64,000 bases of DNA from Winogradskyella helgolandensis (GCF_013404085.1 NZ_JABFHO010000001.1:3478501-3542500), one strand, 5' to 3'; positions 38,743 through 48,532 are shown, counted from the stretch's first letter. Translations and numbers: made by a program. Notes: generated from the letters alone by a model not told the origin.

Positions 38743-40170
38743 ATGGAGATCACAGCGCAATCTGTATGGAGTAATTGTCTCGCTTTTATAAAAGATAATA
38801 TACAACCACAAGCCTATAAAACTTGGTTTGAACCTATAGATGCTGTTAAACTTTCGGGTAATGCATTGAGTATTCAAGTTCCAAGTAAATTTTTCTACGA
38901 GTGGTTAGAAGAGCATTATGTAAAAATCTTAAAGGTTTCACTTACAAAAGAGTTAGGCGCAGAAGCTAAATTGGTGTACGTTATTAAAATGGAAAACACC
39001 TATGGAAACAAACAACCTTTTACAGAAAAGATTCCAAGTGCAAACCGTTCTGCTTTAAAATCTCAAGATGTAGATGTACCTTTCAATAATAAAAGTCCTG
39101 AACTAAGAAATCCGTTTATAATTCCTGGAATTAGAAATGTAAAAATCGAATCGCAACTTAATCCAAGTTATAGTTTTGAAAATTTCCTAGAAGGTGATTC
39201 TAACCGTTTAGCAAGAAATGCAGGTATTGCAGTTGCCAACAAACCCGGAGGAACCTCATTTAATCCGCTTTTAATTTTTGGTGGTGTTGGTTTAGGAAAA
39301 ACACATTTAGCCCATGCTATTGGTGTTGATATTAAAGATAAATACCCTGAAAAAACAGTTTTATATATTTCTGCTGAAAAATTCACACAACAATATATAG
39401 ATTCTGTAAAAAAGAATAATAGAAATGATTTTATTCACTTCTATCAAATTATAGATGTCCTTATTATAGATGATGTACAATTCTTGTCTGGTAAAACAGG
39501 TACGCAAGATGTCTTCTTCCATATATTCAATCATTTACACCAAAACGGAAAGCAAGTTATTTTAACAAGTGATAAAGCTCCTGTAGACATGCAAGATATT
39601 GAGCAACGCTTATTATCGCGTTTTAAATGGGGACTTTCTGCAGAATTACAAACTCCTGACTTTGAAACAAGAGTTTCTATTTTAAAAAACAAGCTTTACA
39701 GAGATGGTGTTGAAATGCAAGATGACATTATAGAATATGTTGCAAAACATATTAAAACTAATGTTAGAGAGCTAGAAGGAGCCATTATTTCATTAATAGC
39801 GCAATCGTCTTTCAACAAAAAAGAAATTACAATTAATCTAGCAAAAGATATTGTAGAGAAGTTTGTAAAGAACACGAAGCGTGAAGTTTCTATTGATTAT
39901 ATTCAAAAAGTAGTTTCAGATTACTTCCAAATGGATGTGAATACACTTCAGTCTAAAACACGTAAACGTCATATTGTACAAGCACGTCAATTAGCTATGT
40001 TTTTTGCTAAAAAATACACAAAAGCATCTTTAGCTAGTATAGGTTCTCAAATAGGACAACGAGACCATGCCACAGTCTTACACGCATGTAAGACTGTAGA
40101 TAACTTATCTTCAACAGATAAGCAATTCAGAAAATATGTTGAAGATTTGTCTAAAAAATTAGCCCTTTAA
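38743..40170 (+). CDS. dnaA: Chromosomal replication initiator DnaA
   Basis: Opens the replication origin by binding DnaA boxes. At 475 aa it has domain I (about 1-85, WFEPIDAVKLSGNALSIQVP), a linker, the AAA+ domain with Walker A FGGVGLGKTH (about 178-187) and Walker B VLIIDDVQF, and the C-terminal DNA-binding domain with RDHATVLHACKTV. I see no cluster of TTATCCACA boxes beside the gene, so the origin may be elsewhere. It is followed 12 bp later by a phosphatase gene and is probably co-transcribed. Confidence 0.98.
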   Translation: MEITAQSVWSNCLAFIKDNIQPQAYKTWFEPIDAVKLSGNALSIQVPSKFFYEWLEEHYVKILKVSLTKELGAEAKLVYVIKMENTYGNKQPFTEKIPSANRSALKSQDVDVPFNNKSPELRNPFIIPGIRNVKIESQLNPSYSFENFLEGDSNRLARNAGIAVANKPGGTSFNPLLIFGGVGLGKTHLAHAIGVDIKDKYPEKTVLYISAEKFTQQYIDSVKKNNRNDFIHFYQIIDVLIIDDVQFLSGKTGTQDVFFHIFNHLHQNGKQVILTSDKAPVDMQDIEQRLLSRFKWGLSAELQTPDFETRVSILKNKLYRDGVEMQDDIIEYVAKHIKTNVRELEGAIISLIAQSSFNKKEITINLAKDIVEKFVKNTKREVSIDYIQKVVSDYFQMDVNTLQSKTRKRHIVQARQLAMFFAKKYTKASLASIGSQIGQRDHATVLHACKTVDNLSSTDKQFRKYVEDLSKKLAL

Positions 40171-40182
40171 TTACAATTTAGT

Positions 40183-40638
40183 ATGATTAGTATTTTAATG
40201 GTGTGCTTAGGTAATATTTGCCGTTCGCCATTAGCTCATGGCATCATGCAATCTAAACTTCCTGATGATCTTTTTTATGTTGATTCCGCTGGCACTGGCG
40301 CTTATCATATTGGAAATGCACCAGATAAACGTTCCATTAACGTTGCAAAACAAAATGGATTAGATATTAGTACACAAAGCGCCAGACAATTTAAAGTATC
40401 CGATTTTGATGCCTTTGATATAATCTACGCCATGGACGAATCAAACTATAATAACATCGTTAGCTTAGCTAGAAACACGAGAGATATTAAAAAAGTAAAA
40501 ATGTTTCTTGAAGCGAATTCTTCAATCCAAAACAAAAACGTACCCGATCCTTACTATGGAGGCCAAGACGGTTTTAAATATGTTTTTGAACTTATTAATG
40601 ACACATGCGATGCATTAGTTAAAGAACTAATTGACTAA
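40183..40638 (+). CDS. Low-molecular-weight protein tyrosine phosphatase
   Basis: A 151-residue LMW-PTP fold. The P-loop CX5R is CLGNICRSP (Cys8, Arg14) at the N terminus, and the general acid Asp is in VPDPYYGG near residue 126. Such enzymes dephosphorylate tyrosine residues, often on tyrosine kinases controlling polysaccharide export, but no such kinase is in view. It lies 12 bp downstream of dnaA. Confidence 0.93.
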   Translation: MISILMVCLGNICRSPLAHGIMQSKLPDDLFYVDSAGTGAYHIGNAPDKRSINVAKQNGLDISTQSARQFKVSDFDAFDIIYAMDESNYNNIVSLARNTRDIKKVKMFLEANSSIQNKNVPDPYYGGQDGFKYVFELINDTCDALVKELID

Positions 40639-40705
40639 TACTGAACATTTTCAATACTATAGACGTCTTTTTTTGTAAATTAGTACCTTAACTACTCCGT
40701 AAATT

Positions 40706-42127
40706 ATGAAAACGACTATAACACTTTTTTTTACAGCCTTCATATTTTTTCAATATACATATGCTCAAGAATTAGAGTTAGAACTGATCACTTCTAATTT
40801 AAGCAAACCGGTTAGCATTAAACACGCAGGTGATGATAGGTTGTTTATCGTAGAACAAGCTGGTGTTATAAAAATAATTGATAATTCAGGCACCTTACAA
40901 ACGACACCTTTCTTAGATATTAATAGTCTTGTAATAAATTCGGGAAACGAAAGAGGTCTTTTAGGTCTAGCCTTTCATCCCGATTATGCAAACAACGGTT
41001 ACTTTTTCGTCAACTATATTAATAACTCTGGAGACACTGTAATTTCTAGATTTACAATGGATGCCACCAACCCAGAAATAGCCGATCCCGATTCTGAACT
41101 TATAATACTTTCTTACGATCAGCCGTATTCCAATCATAATGGTGGAGATTTAGCATTTGGCACCGATGGATACTTATATACATCTTCTGGGGATGGAGGT
41201 TCTAGTGGAGATCCTCAAAATCGAGCACAAAATAAATTAAGCTTTTTAGGAAAAATATTAAGGTTAAATATTGATATTCCAACTGAAACTGAAAACTACA
41301 GCATTCCTTCCGATAATCCGTTTGTTGATGATTCTGATGCTTTACCCGAAATTTGGGCTTACGGACTTAGAAATCCTTGGAGATTTTCTTTTGACCGTCT
41401 TAATGGAGATCAATGGATTGCTGATGTTGGTCAAGGTACTTACGAGGAAATCAATAGAGTTTCCGCTGAAGATGCAGCAACAGGACTAAACTACGGTTGG
41501 AAATGCTACGAAGGTAATAATTCTTATGACACGTCTGGTTGTGCAGATCAGAGCACATATACGTTTCCTATTAATGGTTATAGCCATTTTGGAGATGGTG
41601 ATCCTAAATGCTCAATTACCGGAGGTTATAGATACAGAGCAACTACTTATCCTAATTTGTATGGTTGGTATTTCTTTGCAGACTTATGTAGTCAAGAAAT
41701 CGGATATTTGGTTTACGATGAAGCTAATGACGTTTGGAGTAGAACATTTCAGCAATTTTCTGGACAATGGTCTGCATTCGGAGAAGATGTGAATGGAGAT
41801 ATTTATGTTTCAGACCTTGCAGGAGGTCATATTTATAAACTTACAGACACAACTCTAAGCAATAATGATCATTTATTATCAGCAATAACAGTCTACCCCA
41901 ACCCAACGAATAACGTCATTCATATCAATTTTGGTTCAAATAACAATACAAATGCCTTAACCAAAATAGCTATTTACGATATACAGGGTAAAAAGATAAA
42001 GTCAATTAATCGGACTACCGAAACTATTCAAACTATAAACACAACCAAATTATCTAACGGTATTTATATTTTAAAAATAAATATTGAAAACGGAAAACAA
42101 AGCACACATAAACTAGTAATACATTAA
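40706..42127 (+). CDS. PQQ-dependent sugar (glucose/sorbosone-type) dehydrogenase with T9SS domain
   Basis: A 473-residue secreted beta-propeller. Signal peptide ends TYAQ (about residue 20). The propeller carries LEVEQAG-like FIVEQAGVIKII, LLGLAFHPDY, HNGGDLAFGTDGYLYTSSGD, PEIWAYGLRNPWRFSFD and GWKCYEG, all typical of the GSDH family that oxidises sugars with PQQ. The C-terminal ~75 residues form a Por sorting domain (VYPNPTNNVIHINF to THKLVIH). It ends overlapping the methyltransferase ATG by one base. The sugar substrate is unknown. Confidence 0.9.
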   Translation: MKTTITLFFTAFIFFQYTYAQELELELITSNLSKPVSIKHAGDDRLFIVEQAGVIKIIDNSGTLQTTPFLDINSLVINSGNERGLLGLAFHPDYANNGYFFVNYINNSGDTVISRFTMDATNPEIADPDSELIILSYDQPYSNHNGGDLAFGTDGYLYTSSGDGGSSGDPQNRAQNKLSFLGKILRLNIDIPTETENYSIPSDNPFVDDSDALPEIWAYGLRNPWRFSFDRLNGDQWIADVGQGTYEEINRVSAEDAATGLNYGWKCYEGNNSYDTSGCADQSTYTFPINGYSHFGDGDPKCSITGGYRYRATTYPNLYGWYFFADLCSQEIGYLVYDEANDVWSRTFQQFSGQWSAFGEDVNGDIYVSDLAGGHIYKLTDTTLSNNDHLLSAITVYPNPTNNVIHINFGSNNNTNALTKIAIYDIQGKKIKSINRTTETIQTINTTKLSNGIYILKINIENGKQSTHKLVIH

Positions 42128-42843
42128 TGAGCAATACCAAAGGAAAACTATACCTCATACCTACACGATTAGGTGATAATCCACCTCTTGAGGTTTTACC
42201 AATTTCTATAAAAAAAATAGTTGAGGATCTTGATTATTACATTGTTGAAAACGAAAAGACGGCACGCCGTTTTATAAAACGTATTTCACCAGGAAAATCA
42301 CAACCATCATTAAAGCTACAGGTACTTAATAAATACACTACAGAAGCAGAACGCAATACCTTTTTAAATCCTTGTTTAGAAGGGGTTTCTATCGGTTTAC
42401 TCTCAGAAGCTGGCTGTCCAGCAATTGCAGATCCTGGCGCTGATATCGCGGCTTTAGCACACCAGATGGATATTAGAGTGGTGCCACTTGTTGGTCCTTC
42501 GTCTATATTATTGGCCTTAATGGCTTCTGGAATGAATGGACAAAGTTTTACGTTTAATGGTTATTTACCTATTGACAAATCTGAACGAAAGTCTAAATTA
42601 AAGACATTAGAACGTTTGTCGTTAGAATTAAATCAGGCACAAATTTTTATTGAAACACCCTATAGGAATATGAAAATGCTTGAAGATTTAATCAATGTAC
42701 TACATCCAAACACTAGACTTTGTGTGGCTTGTGATTTAACTTTACCAACAGAGTTTATTAAAACAATGACGGTTAATGATTGGAAGCATAATAAGGAAGA
42801 TCTTCACAAGAGACCTGCAATATTTATTATTCAGAAAAATTAA
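42127..42843 (+). CDS. RsmI-like tetrapyrrole-methylase-fold SAM methyltransferase
   Basis: A 238-residue protein with the tetrapyrrole methylase fold: LYLIPTRLGDNPP at the start (in place of the canonical GTPLGN of RsmI), ENEKTARRFIKRI, EAGCPAIADPGAD, VGPSSILLALMASG and the substrate motif FIETPYRN. The Bacteroidota version differs from the E. coli 16S rRNA 2'-O-methyltransferase at its N terminus, so equivalence to rsmI is likely but not certain. Start overlaps the previous gene's stop by one base. Confidence 0.85.
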   Translation: MSNTKGKLYLIPTRLGDNPPLEVLPISIKKIVEDLDYYIVENEKTARRFIKRISPGKSQPSLKLQVLNKYTTEAERNTFLNPCLEGVSIGLLSEAGCPAIADPGADIAALAHQMDIRVVPLVGPSSILLALMASGMNGQSFTFNGYLPIDKSERKSKLKTLERLSLELNQAQIFIETPYRNMKMLEDLINVLHPNTRLCVACDLTLPTEFIKTMTVNDWKHNKEDLHKRPAIFIIQKN

Positions 42844-42846
42844 AAG

Positions 42847-42875
42847 AAAGGTTAGAGTGTTACTCTAGCCTTTTT
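42847..42875. terminator. Bidirectional intrinsic terminator between convergent genes
   Basis: AAAGGTTAGAGT and ACTCTAGCCTTT form a 12-bp stem with one G-T wobble and a 3-nt loop. It starts 3 bp after the RsmI-like gene's stop and runs into the last codons of the convergent minus-strand gene, so it can terminate both transcripts. Confidence 0.85.
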
Positions 42876-43508
42876 ATCTGGAGTAATCATAGAGGTATCA
42901 TAACCTGAAAACTTTTTCATATAATACTTTACAGAAGAACCATAAGCGTCAGAAAGGTTATTAACACCATAGCTACGTAAAAACTTCTTAACATTACCAG
43001 GACCTGCTAGATGTGCAGCAGCTAAAATACCAGATTCGGTGATTTTTACACCTGCAATTTTTTGGCCTTCAAAGCGCTTAATATCTTTTCTAAGCACCCA
43101 TTTATTGCGCTCTGCATTTGCAATAAATGCTTTCTCTTGTAATTCTGGATTGTATAAAAATTGATTCGGAGTATAAATACCAATTAATTTTAAGGTTTCA
43201 GTACCAAATTGATATTTACCTAAATATCCTAAAGTATTTACCGTAAAATAGTTTCCTCTAGATTCTTTAAAAGCTAATGCCTCTTTAAATCCTTCAAAAG
43301 ATTTACCTAAATGTGGTGTAAACAAATTGTACTTCACGGTATGGTCTTGAGAAACCATCCCTAATTCTTCAGAAATATTATAATCAAGCTCTAATCCTTT
43401 CGTTGAATACGTATCAGGATTAAGAGAAGAATCTGGATACAAGGCTAATGCCATAAGTATACAAATTGAAAATGGTATTACTATATTCTTAACGCTACTT
43501 TTAATCAT
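42852..43508 (-). CDS. Lysozyme/transglycosylase-like cell-wall protein
   Basis: About 218 residues. Membrane or signal anchor at the N terminus (IVIPFSICILMALALYP), then a lysozyme-like region: FKEALAFKESRGNYFTVNT contains the catalytic-type Glu, followed by LGYLGKYQFG and ILAAAHLAGPGNVKKFL. It probably binds or cleaves peptidoglycan. I chose ATG 43508 because a TATATTTG promoter box on the minus strand (43567-43574) places the transcript start after the alternative Met at 43580. Last gene of the dapF-GNAT-mltG-DUF2279 cluster region. Confidence 0.8.
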   Translation of the reverse strand: MIKSSVKNIVIPFSICILMALALYPDSSLNPDTYSTKGLELDYNISEELGMVSQDHTVKYNLFTPHLGKSFEGFKEALAFKESRGNYFTVNTLGYLGKYQFGTETLKLIGIYTPNQFLYNPELQEKAFIANAERNKWVLRKDIKRFEGQKIAGVKITESGILAAAHLAGPGNVKKFLRSYGVNNLSDAYGSSVKYYMKKFSGYDTSMITPDKKARVTL

Positions 43509-43566
43509 AACAGCTAAATTTTTACAGTAAAATAGTTTCCCCAAACTATCATACAAAATTCGCGTG

Positions 43567-43574
43567 CAAATATA
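43567..43574 (-). promoter_or_regulatory. Bacteroidota -7 box upstream of the lysozyme-like gene
   Basis: TATATTTG on the minus strand matches the TAnnTTTG box of the Bacteroidota housekeeping sigma factor. Transcription would start near 43560, about 50 nt before the ATG at 43508. No clear -33 TTTG is seen at the right distance. Confidence 0.5.
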
Positions 43575-43626
43575 CAACATTTTTACAATAACTGAAAATC
43601 AACCGATTAAGTGCTTGTTTATCCAC

Positions 43627-44532
43627 CTAAAAGTAGATATAGTGCCATTTTACACGACCATTGCCATTCAGTTCTAATGTTGGAAATGGTACCTTAATAA
43701 CGTTGAAAACGTCAAATACTGTTTTTAAGAAGTGAGAATTTGTTTTAATTCGGGTTAAATCAATATCTAAACTTAGGTAGTATTGACGTGTTCTGTTTTG
43801 ATTTAAAAATAGAGGATCATAGGCATCGCCAGTTAGCATGCCTTCTGCTCCATACCCAAAAGCTAAATTCAACCAAATGGGAATTGATTCGGTTTTTAAA
43901 AATGAATTGATATTAGCGCTTAACCAATACGTTTGTCCATTATAATCTTTTAAAAACTCTTCTGCCAAACCACTACCCAACTTATTTGGTCGTTGCTTTG
44001 CGTATTGTGTTCTATGAAATGAATACTTTAATACAATCCGTTGTTCTTCCCAAAGTAATTCTTGTCCAACATGCAATCCTGTTCCTGTAGCATTGGCTGC
44101 CATATCTGACCACGAAAATCCCCACTCCTCAGAAAAACCATCCATAATTTCCACGGCAGTTAAAAATCCAAAACCTAAAGTAGAACCATAAAGCAATTGA
44201 TCTTTTTTACTCACTCCTGCCCAATGTAATGTGTTTGCACCTAGTCTACCTAATTGATATGACGAAAACACATGACCCATTTTATCCATCTGTAACCATT
44301 CTCCACTATCGTTTAATGTTTTAAAATTAGAACGTGGATAATCAGCGTACCATAATTGATTTAACCCAATTAATGTGGTTGTCGCCAATGCAGCCTCTGT
44401 TACCACAACAGTATTTCTTAGTGAGATGTTTAAAGTATCGCTAGGTTTTAAAAACTGATCGAATTTAGATTGTGAAAAGAGCGAAGCACTTGCTAAAAAA
44501 AAACCTAGTATATAAACAAAAGTGCGCTTCAA
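43627..44532 (-). CDS. DUF2279 family exported protein
   Basis: A 301-residue protein with signal peptide MKRTFVYILGFFLASASLFSQ and the DUF2279 signatures LWYADYPRSNFKTLNDSGEW and MDKMGHVFSSYQLG, followed by a hydrophobic central part and WSDMAANATG. Probably outer-membrane or periplasmic; function unknown. It begins 3 bp after mltG and is consistently next to it in this family, which links it loosely to cell-envelope work. The C-terminal half is rich in aromatic residues, as in a beta-barrel. Confidence 0.87.
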   Translation of the reverse strand: MKRTFVYILGFFLASASLFSQSKFDQFLKPSDTLNISLRNTVVVTEAALATTTLIGLNQLWYADYPRSNFKTLNDSGEWLQMDKMGHVFSSYQLGRLGANTLHWAGVSKKDQLLYGSTLGFGFLTAVEIMDGFSEEWGFSWSDMAANATGTGLHVGQELLWEEQRIVLKYSFHRTQYAKQRPNKLGSGLAEEFLKDYNGQTYWLSANINSFLKTESIPIWLNLAFGYGAEGMLTGDAYDPLFLNQNRTRQYYLSLDIDLTRIKTNSHFLKTVFDVFNVIKVPFPTLELNGNGRVKWHYIYF

Positions 44533-44535
44533 ACC

Positions 44536-45579
44536 TTATTTATTAATACCTTGAGACGATAAGTATCTATGATATTCTCTGGCATTATTGTTATGCTGCC
44601 CTAATGATTTTGCAAACTTATGGTAACCGATACGTTTAGCATCTGCAGCAAAATAAAGGTAACTATGTGATTCCGGATTTAAAACGGCTTTAATGGCAGA
44701 TAAATCTGGCATGGCAATAAGTCCTGGAGGTAAACCCGTATTTTGATACGTATTATAAGGTGAGCTAATGTCTTTATGAATATTTAAAACACGCCTAATA
44801 ATTGTGTTTTGGTATTGCGGTAACTGATAGGCTGCAAATTTTAAAGTCGGATCTGCTTGTAAGGGCATGCCTATTCGTAAGCGATTTAAATACACACCTG
44901 CAACTCTTGGTTGCTCGTCTGCTTGTTTGGATTCTTCATGTACTATTGATGCTAATGTTATAACTTCATTAGGAGTTAAATTTAATTTTTCAGCTTTTGC
45001 TTTTCTAGCGTCCGTCCAAAACCGATTGTATTCAACTAACATTTTATCTCTAAATGCTTCGGCTGATGTATTCCAGAAAAATTCATAGCTATTTGGTAAG
45101 TACATTCCAAGAGCCGTAGCTTTATTGAAACCATTTTTAGTTAAAAAAGTGTCATCTAACATCACTTTTTCTAAGGTTAAACTATCAGCTTCAATCTGCA
45201 TACTTATTCGTCCTGCCAAATCTTTTATACTATGCTGATTGTTAAATGCTATTTTGACTGGAAGATTCTTACTTCGAATTGAATTAATAATTTCATTATT
45301 ATTCATGCCTTTAGAAATGACATATCGACCTGCCTTAATATTGGTAGTGTATTTTTTTTGCTGTGCTAAGGCATCAAACGCATCCATATCATTTAGTAAT
45401 GGCTCTAGTTGAGATCTTACTTCGGTATATGATGCATTAGTTGGCACATAAATATAGGCCTCGTCATTCTCAAAATTGGTGTTCGGTGAAAACATCGTTC
45501 CGTATATATAATACGCAAATACTCCACAGACTAATAAACCAATAAGAGCTACAGCCCAAAGAATCTTTTTAATATACAT
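44536..45579 (-). CDS. mltG: Endolytic transglycosylase MltG
   Basis: Cuts nascent peptidoglycan strands near the membrane and probably ends their synthesis. A 347-residue protein with one N-terminal transmembrane helix (about 8-26), a LysM-like segment and the YceG domain. The signature IVHEESKQADEQPRVAGVYL (catalytic Glu about 216-217) and RLRIGMPLQADPTL are intact, as is PPGLIAMPDLSAIKAVLNP. It is 2 bp from the upstream GNAT gene and part of an envelope-related cluster with dapF. Confidence 0.96.
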   Translation of the reverse strand: MYIKKILWAVALIGLLVCGVFAYYIYGTMFSPNTNFENDEAYIYVPTNASYTEVRSQLEPLLNDMDAFDALAQQKKYTTNIKAGRYVISKGMNNNEIINSIRSKNLPVKIAFNNQHSIKDLAGRISMQIEADSLTLEKVMLDDTFLTKNGFNKATALGMYLPNSYEFFWNTSAEAFRDKMLVEYNRFWTDARKAKAEKLNLTPNEVITLASIVHEESKQADEQPRVAGVYLNRLRIGMPLQADPTLKFAAYQLPQYQNTIIRRVLNIHKDISSPYNTYQNTGLPPGLIAMPDLSAIKAVLNPESHSYLYFAADAKRIGYHKFAKSLGQHNNNAREYHRYLSSQGINK

Positions 45580-45581
45580 AG

Positions 45582-46106
45582 TTAATCGTTAATTCGTTGT
45601 AAAATAAATTCGTTGGCATAAGTTTTACCATCGAAACTCCAATCTTTTTTTAATCCTATTTTTTGAAAACCATTAGTTTCAAAGAGTTTTAAACTCGCTT
45701 GATTTTGTTCAGAAATATTAGCATAAACCTGATGTAAAAGCAATGTTTCAAAACAATAATCCACTAATAATTGTAGCGCTTCCTTTCCGTAACCTCGATG
45801 TCTATTTTCCTCATCTTGAATAAGAATTCCGATACCAGCTCTTTTATTTTTAACATCAAAATCAAACACATCAATCAAACCAATAGTAAAGTCATTAGCA
45901 TCGCAAATGGCTAACCGAAGTTGTTTCGCTTCATAAATATCTTGCTGAGCATTTTCAAGATACTGTTTAATTAAAAATCTTGAATAAGGTGTTTGGGTAT
46001 CACTTAATTCCCAAAGCGTCGTATCGTTTTCAATAGTATACACAAAATCTAGATCTTCAGGCTCTAAAGCTCTTAAATAGATATGATTTCCTTTGAGACT
46101 TACCAT
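45582..46106 (-). CDS. GNAT-family N-acetyltransferase (RimJ/RimL-like)
   Basis: A 174-residue acetyltransferase of the type acting on N termini or small molecules. It begins LKGNHIYLRALEPEDLDFVY, has the acetyl-CoA loop NRHRGYGKEALQLLVDYCF (residues about 100-120) and ends NQASLKLFETNGFQKIG. Its start overlaps the end of dapF by 7 bp and mltG follows after 2 bp. Substrate unknown; position suggests simple co-transcription. Confidence 0.92.
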   Translation of the reverse strand: MVSLKGNHIYLRALEPEDLDFVYTIENDTTLWELSDTQTPYSRFLIKQYLENAQQDIYEAKQLRLAICDANDFTIGLIDVFDFDVKNKRAGIGILIQDEENRHRGYGKEALQLLVDYCFETLLLHQVYANISEQNQASLKLFETNGFQKIGLKKDWSFDGKTYANEFILQRIND

Positions 46107-46873
46107 TCAATTTCTCCTTTAAAAACTTGCTGAGCTGGTCCAACTAGCCAAATATTATTGTAACCGCTACCATCACTTTTAAAAGTAACGTTGAGTTCCC
46201 CTCCTTGTGTCTGTAAACTTATTTTTTCATTTTGAGTTTTCCCACTTGCATGCATGGCAATAGCAACCGCTGTAACACCTGTCCCGCACGATAGCGTTTC
46301 ATCCTCTACTCCACGTTCGTAAGTTCTAACAGCGAAATTTTCTGTAGATAATTGTTCTACAAAATTAACATTACTACCTGCAGCATTGTAAGGTTCACCA
46401 TTCCTAATTCTTGATCCATTGACTTTGACATCAAAATCCTTTAAATCTGAAACAAGTTCTACATGATGTGGAGAGCCTGTATCTAAAAATAAATGCTTAT
46501 CAAAAGTTTCAATTTCAGAAACATCTTGCATTTGAAGATGCACCAAACCGTTTTCAATTTTGGCTTTATGCAGCCCATCAATGGCTATAAATTCAGTTTC
46601 GTTTTCAATGATATTTAAAAACTTAGCAAAGGCCACAATACAACGTCCACCATTACCACACATCGTGCTCTCGTTACCGTCTGCATTGTAATAGACCATT
46701 TTAAAATCTACTTTTTCATCAGTTTCTAACAGAATAAAACCATCGGCTCCTATGCCAAAACGTCTGTCGCAAATAGTCGCTATACGCTTGGTATCATTTT
46801 TGTTTATAGTTTGTAAACGATTATCTACAATTACAAAATCGTTACCTGTTCCTTGATATTTATAAAATGTCAT
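46100..46873 (-). CDS. dapF: Diaminopimelate epimerase
   Basis: Converts L,L- to meso-diaminopimelate for lysine and peptidoglycan. A 257-residue two-domain protein with the two catalytic cysteines in STMCGNGGRC (about residue 73) and TLSCGTGVTA (about 196). It starts FYKYQGTGNDFVIVDNR, the standard N terminus. A minus-strand TATATTTG box (46890-46897) lies just upstream, so this is probably the first gene of the dapF-GNAT-mltG-DUF2279 unit. Confidence 0.97.
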   Translation of the reverse strand: MTFYKYQGTGNDFVIVDNRLQTINKNDTKRIATICDRRFGIGADGFILLETDEKVDFKMVYYNADGNESTMCGNGGRCIVAFAKFLNIIENETEFIAIDGLHKAKIENGLVHLQMQDVSEIETFDKHLFLDTGSPHHVELVSDLKDFDVKVNGSRIRNGEPYNAAGSNVNFVEQLSTENFAVRTYERGVEDETLSCGTGVTAVAIAMHASGKTQNEKISLQTQGGELNVTFKSDGSGYNNIWLVGPAQQVFKGEIEW

Positions 46874-46889
46874 AGTCTTAATTATGGAG

Positions 46890-46897
46890 CAAATATA
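46890..46897 (-). promoter_or_regulatory. Bacteroidota -7 box of the dapF operon
   Basis: TATATTTG on the minus strand, followed by GC, matches TAnnTTTG. It implies a start site about 10 nt before the dapF ATG, hence a very short leader. No convincing -33 element is seen. Confidence 0.5.
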
Positions 46898-47050
46898 AGA
46901 ATATTAGACTGTATTTTGCGGTGTTAATAAGGCGTTAAATTTGACGTTAAAAAGTCGTTAAATTGAAAAATGAGTTCAATAAATTTCTAATTTTAATCGT
47001 TAGTTGAAAGAAAAATAATTTTAAAATAGTAAAACTTAAATCTGAAAATT

Positions 47051-48460
47051 ATGAAGAAGATAATAACATTGATATTTGTTTCTGCATTAGGTGGTCTATT
47101 GACTTTAGGTGGTTATAAACTTTTTGTTGAGAATGATACACAACCTTTAACCGTTGAACAATCATCTGAATTCCCTGTGTTTGTCCCTACAAATACTACA
47201 AACACATATAATAAGATGGTAAGTACACCAAATTTTGTGGAAGCTGCTGATAAATCTTTGGATGCTGTTGTCCATGTAAAAAACACATCGATAGTGAGTT
47301 CACCAACCTCAATGCAAGATTTGTTCTTTGGTCGTCAGTCGCAACGTGCGCAAGTTGGAACTGGTAGTGGAGTTGTTATTTCTCCATCTGGTTATATTGT
47401 AACTAACAATCACGTGATTAAAAACGCTAACGAAATTAGTATTACCTTAAATAATAACAAATCTTATATCGCAGAATTAATTGGCACAGATGAAACAACT
47501 GATATTGCTTTATTAAAAATTGAAACTGATGAAGACCTACCTTTTATGGCTTTTGGTGATTCTGATAATGCTAAAGTTGGTGAATGGGTTTTGGCCGTTG
47601 GAAATCCCTTCAACTTAAATTCTACTGTAACCGCAGGAATTATTAGCGCAAAATCTAGAGATTTATCCGGACAACACTCACAATCATTTATACAAACTGA
47701 TGCTGCTGTAAATCCAGGAAACTCTGGTGGAGCATTGGTAAATGTAAATGGAGATTTAATAGGCATTAACACAGCTATATCTTCTCAAACGGGTTCTTAT
47801 ATAGGCTATTCATTTGCTGTACCAAGTAATATTGCCCGAAAAATAGTGAATGACATTATGGAATACGGTAATGTACAAAATGGTATTCTTGGTGTCTCTG
47901 GAGGAGCTCTAAATAGTGAAGCTGCGAAAGAATTTGGCATAACTACTACCGAAGGTTTTTATGTTAGCGAAGTACAAGAAGATACAGGAGCGGAAAAAGC
48001 AGGTATAAAACCTGGTGATATAATTAATAAAATCGATAATGTTCGCATCAATAAGTTTTCAGATTTAACGGGCTATTTAAAAACTAAAAGTCCTGAAGAT
48101 GTAGTTGATGTCACCCTATTAAGAGACGGACATGAAGAAGTATTGCCAGTCACTTTACTAAAACCGACAATTACGGTAATTCAAACTATCGGTTTTGTAA
48201 AAAATGCCTCAAAAAAAGAATTAAAAAATTATAACGCAGAATATGGTGTTAAAATTTCAAAATTTGCTGATGACAATTATAAAGCCGGTTGGAATCGTGT
48301 TGGTGTTGAAGAAGGTAGTATTGTTACCAAAATAAATGGTAAAAAACTTTATACCGTTGAAGATGCTCAAAATGCAATGAAAGCAAGAAATTTAAGAGAG
48401 CCACTTCAAATTGAAATCATAAATAATCAAGGTGAAAAAGTCGTTCATAGTTTTAGATAA
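47051..48460 (+). CDS. HtrA/DegP-type serine protease
   Basis: Periplasmic quality-control protease and chaperone. A 469-residue protein with signal peptide or anchor at 1-22, a trypsin-like domain with the triad His (VTNNHVI, about 120), Asp (TTDIALLKI, about 150) and Ser (NPGNSGGAL, about 224), and two PDZ domains (about 275-365 and 385-465; GIKPGDIINKI). Architecture is that of DegP/DegQ. It has its own terminator and a 177-bp upstream gap; heat or envelope-stress control is expected but no operator is visible. Confidence 0.96.
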   Translation: MKKIITLIFVSALGGLLTLGGYKLFVENDTQPLTVEQSSEFPVFVPTNTTNTYNKMVSTPNFVEAADKSLDAVVHVKNTSIVSSPTSMQDLFFGRQSQRAQVGTGSGVVISPSGYIVTNNHVIKNANEISITLNNNKSYIAELIGTDETTDIALLKIETDEDLPFMAFGDSDNAKVGEWVLAVGNPFNLNSTVTAGIISAKSRDLSGQHSQSFIQTDAAVNPGNSGGALVNVNGDLIGINTAISSQTGSYIGYSFAVPSNIARKIVNDIMEYGNVQNGILGVSGGALNSEAAKEFGITTTEGFYVSEVQEDTGAEKAGIKPGDIINKIDNVRINKFSDLTGYLKTKSPEDVVDVTLLRDGHEEVLPVTLLKPTITVIQTIGFVKNASKKELKNYNAEYGVKISKFADDNYKAGWNRVGVEEGSIVTKINGKKLYTVEDAQNAMKARNLREPLQIEIINNQGEKVVHSFR

Positions 48461-48483
48461 ATTCACGATTAATTAGTTGAATT

Positions 48484-48519
48484 AAACCCTTCAAAATCCT
48501 ATTTTTTGAAGGGTTTTTA
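48484..48519 (+). terminator. Intrinsic terminator of htrA
   Basis: AAACCCTTCAAAA and TTTTGAAGGGTTT form a 13-bp stem followed by TT and further T-rich sequence. It lies 23 bp after the protease stop. Confidence 0.92.
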
Positions 48520-48532
48520 TTTTTGGTAAAAG

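Noticed and set aside
43508..43580. Upstream Met for the lysozyme-like gene
   Set aside because: The -7 promoter box at 43567-43574 places the transcript start inside this extension.
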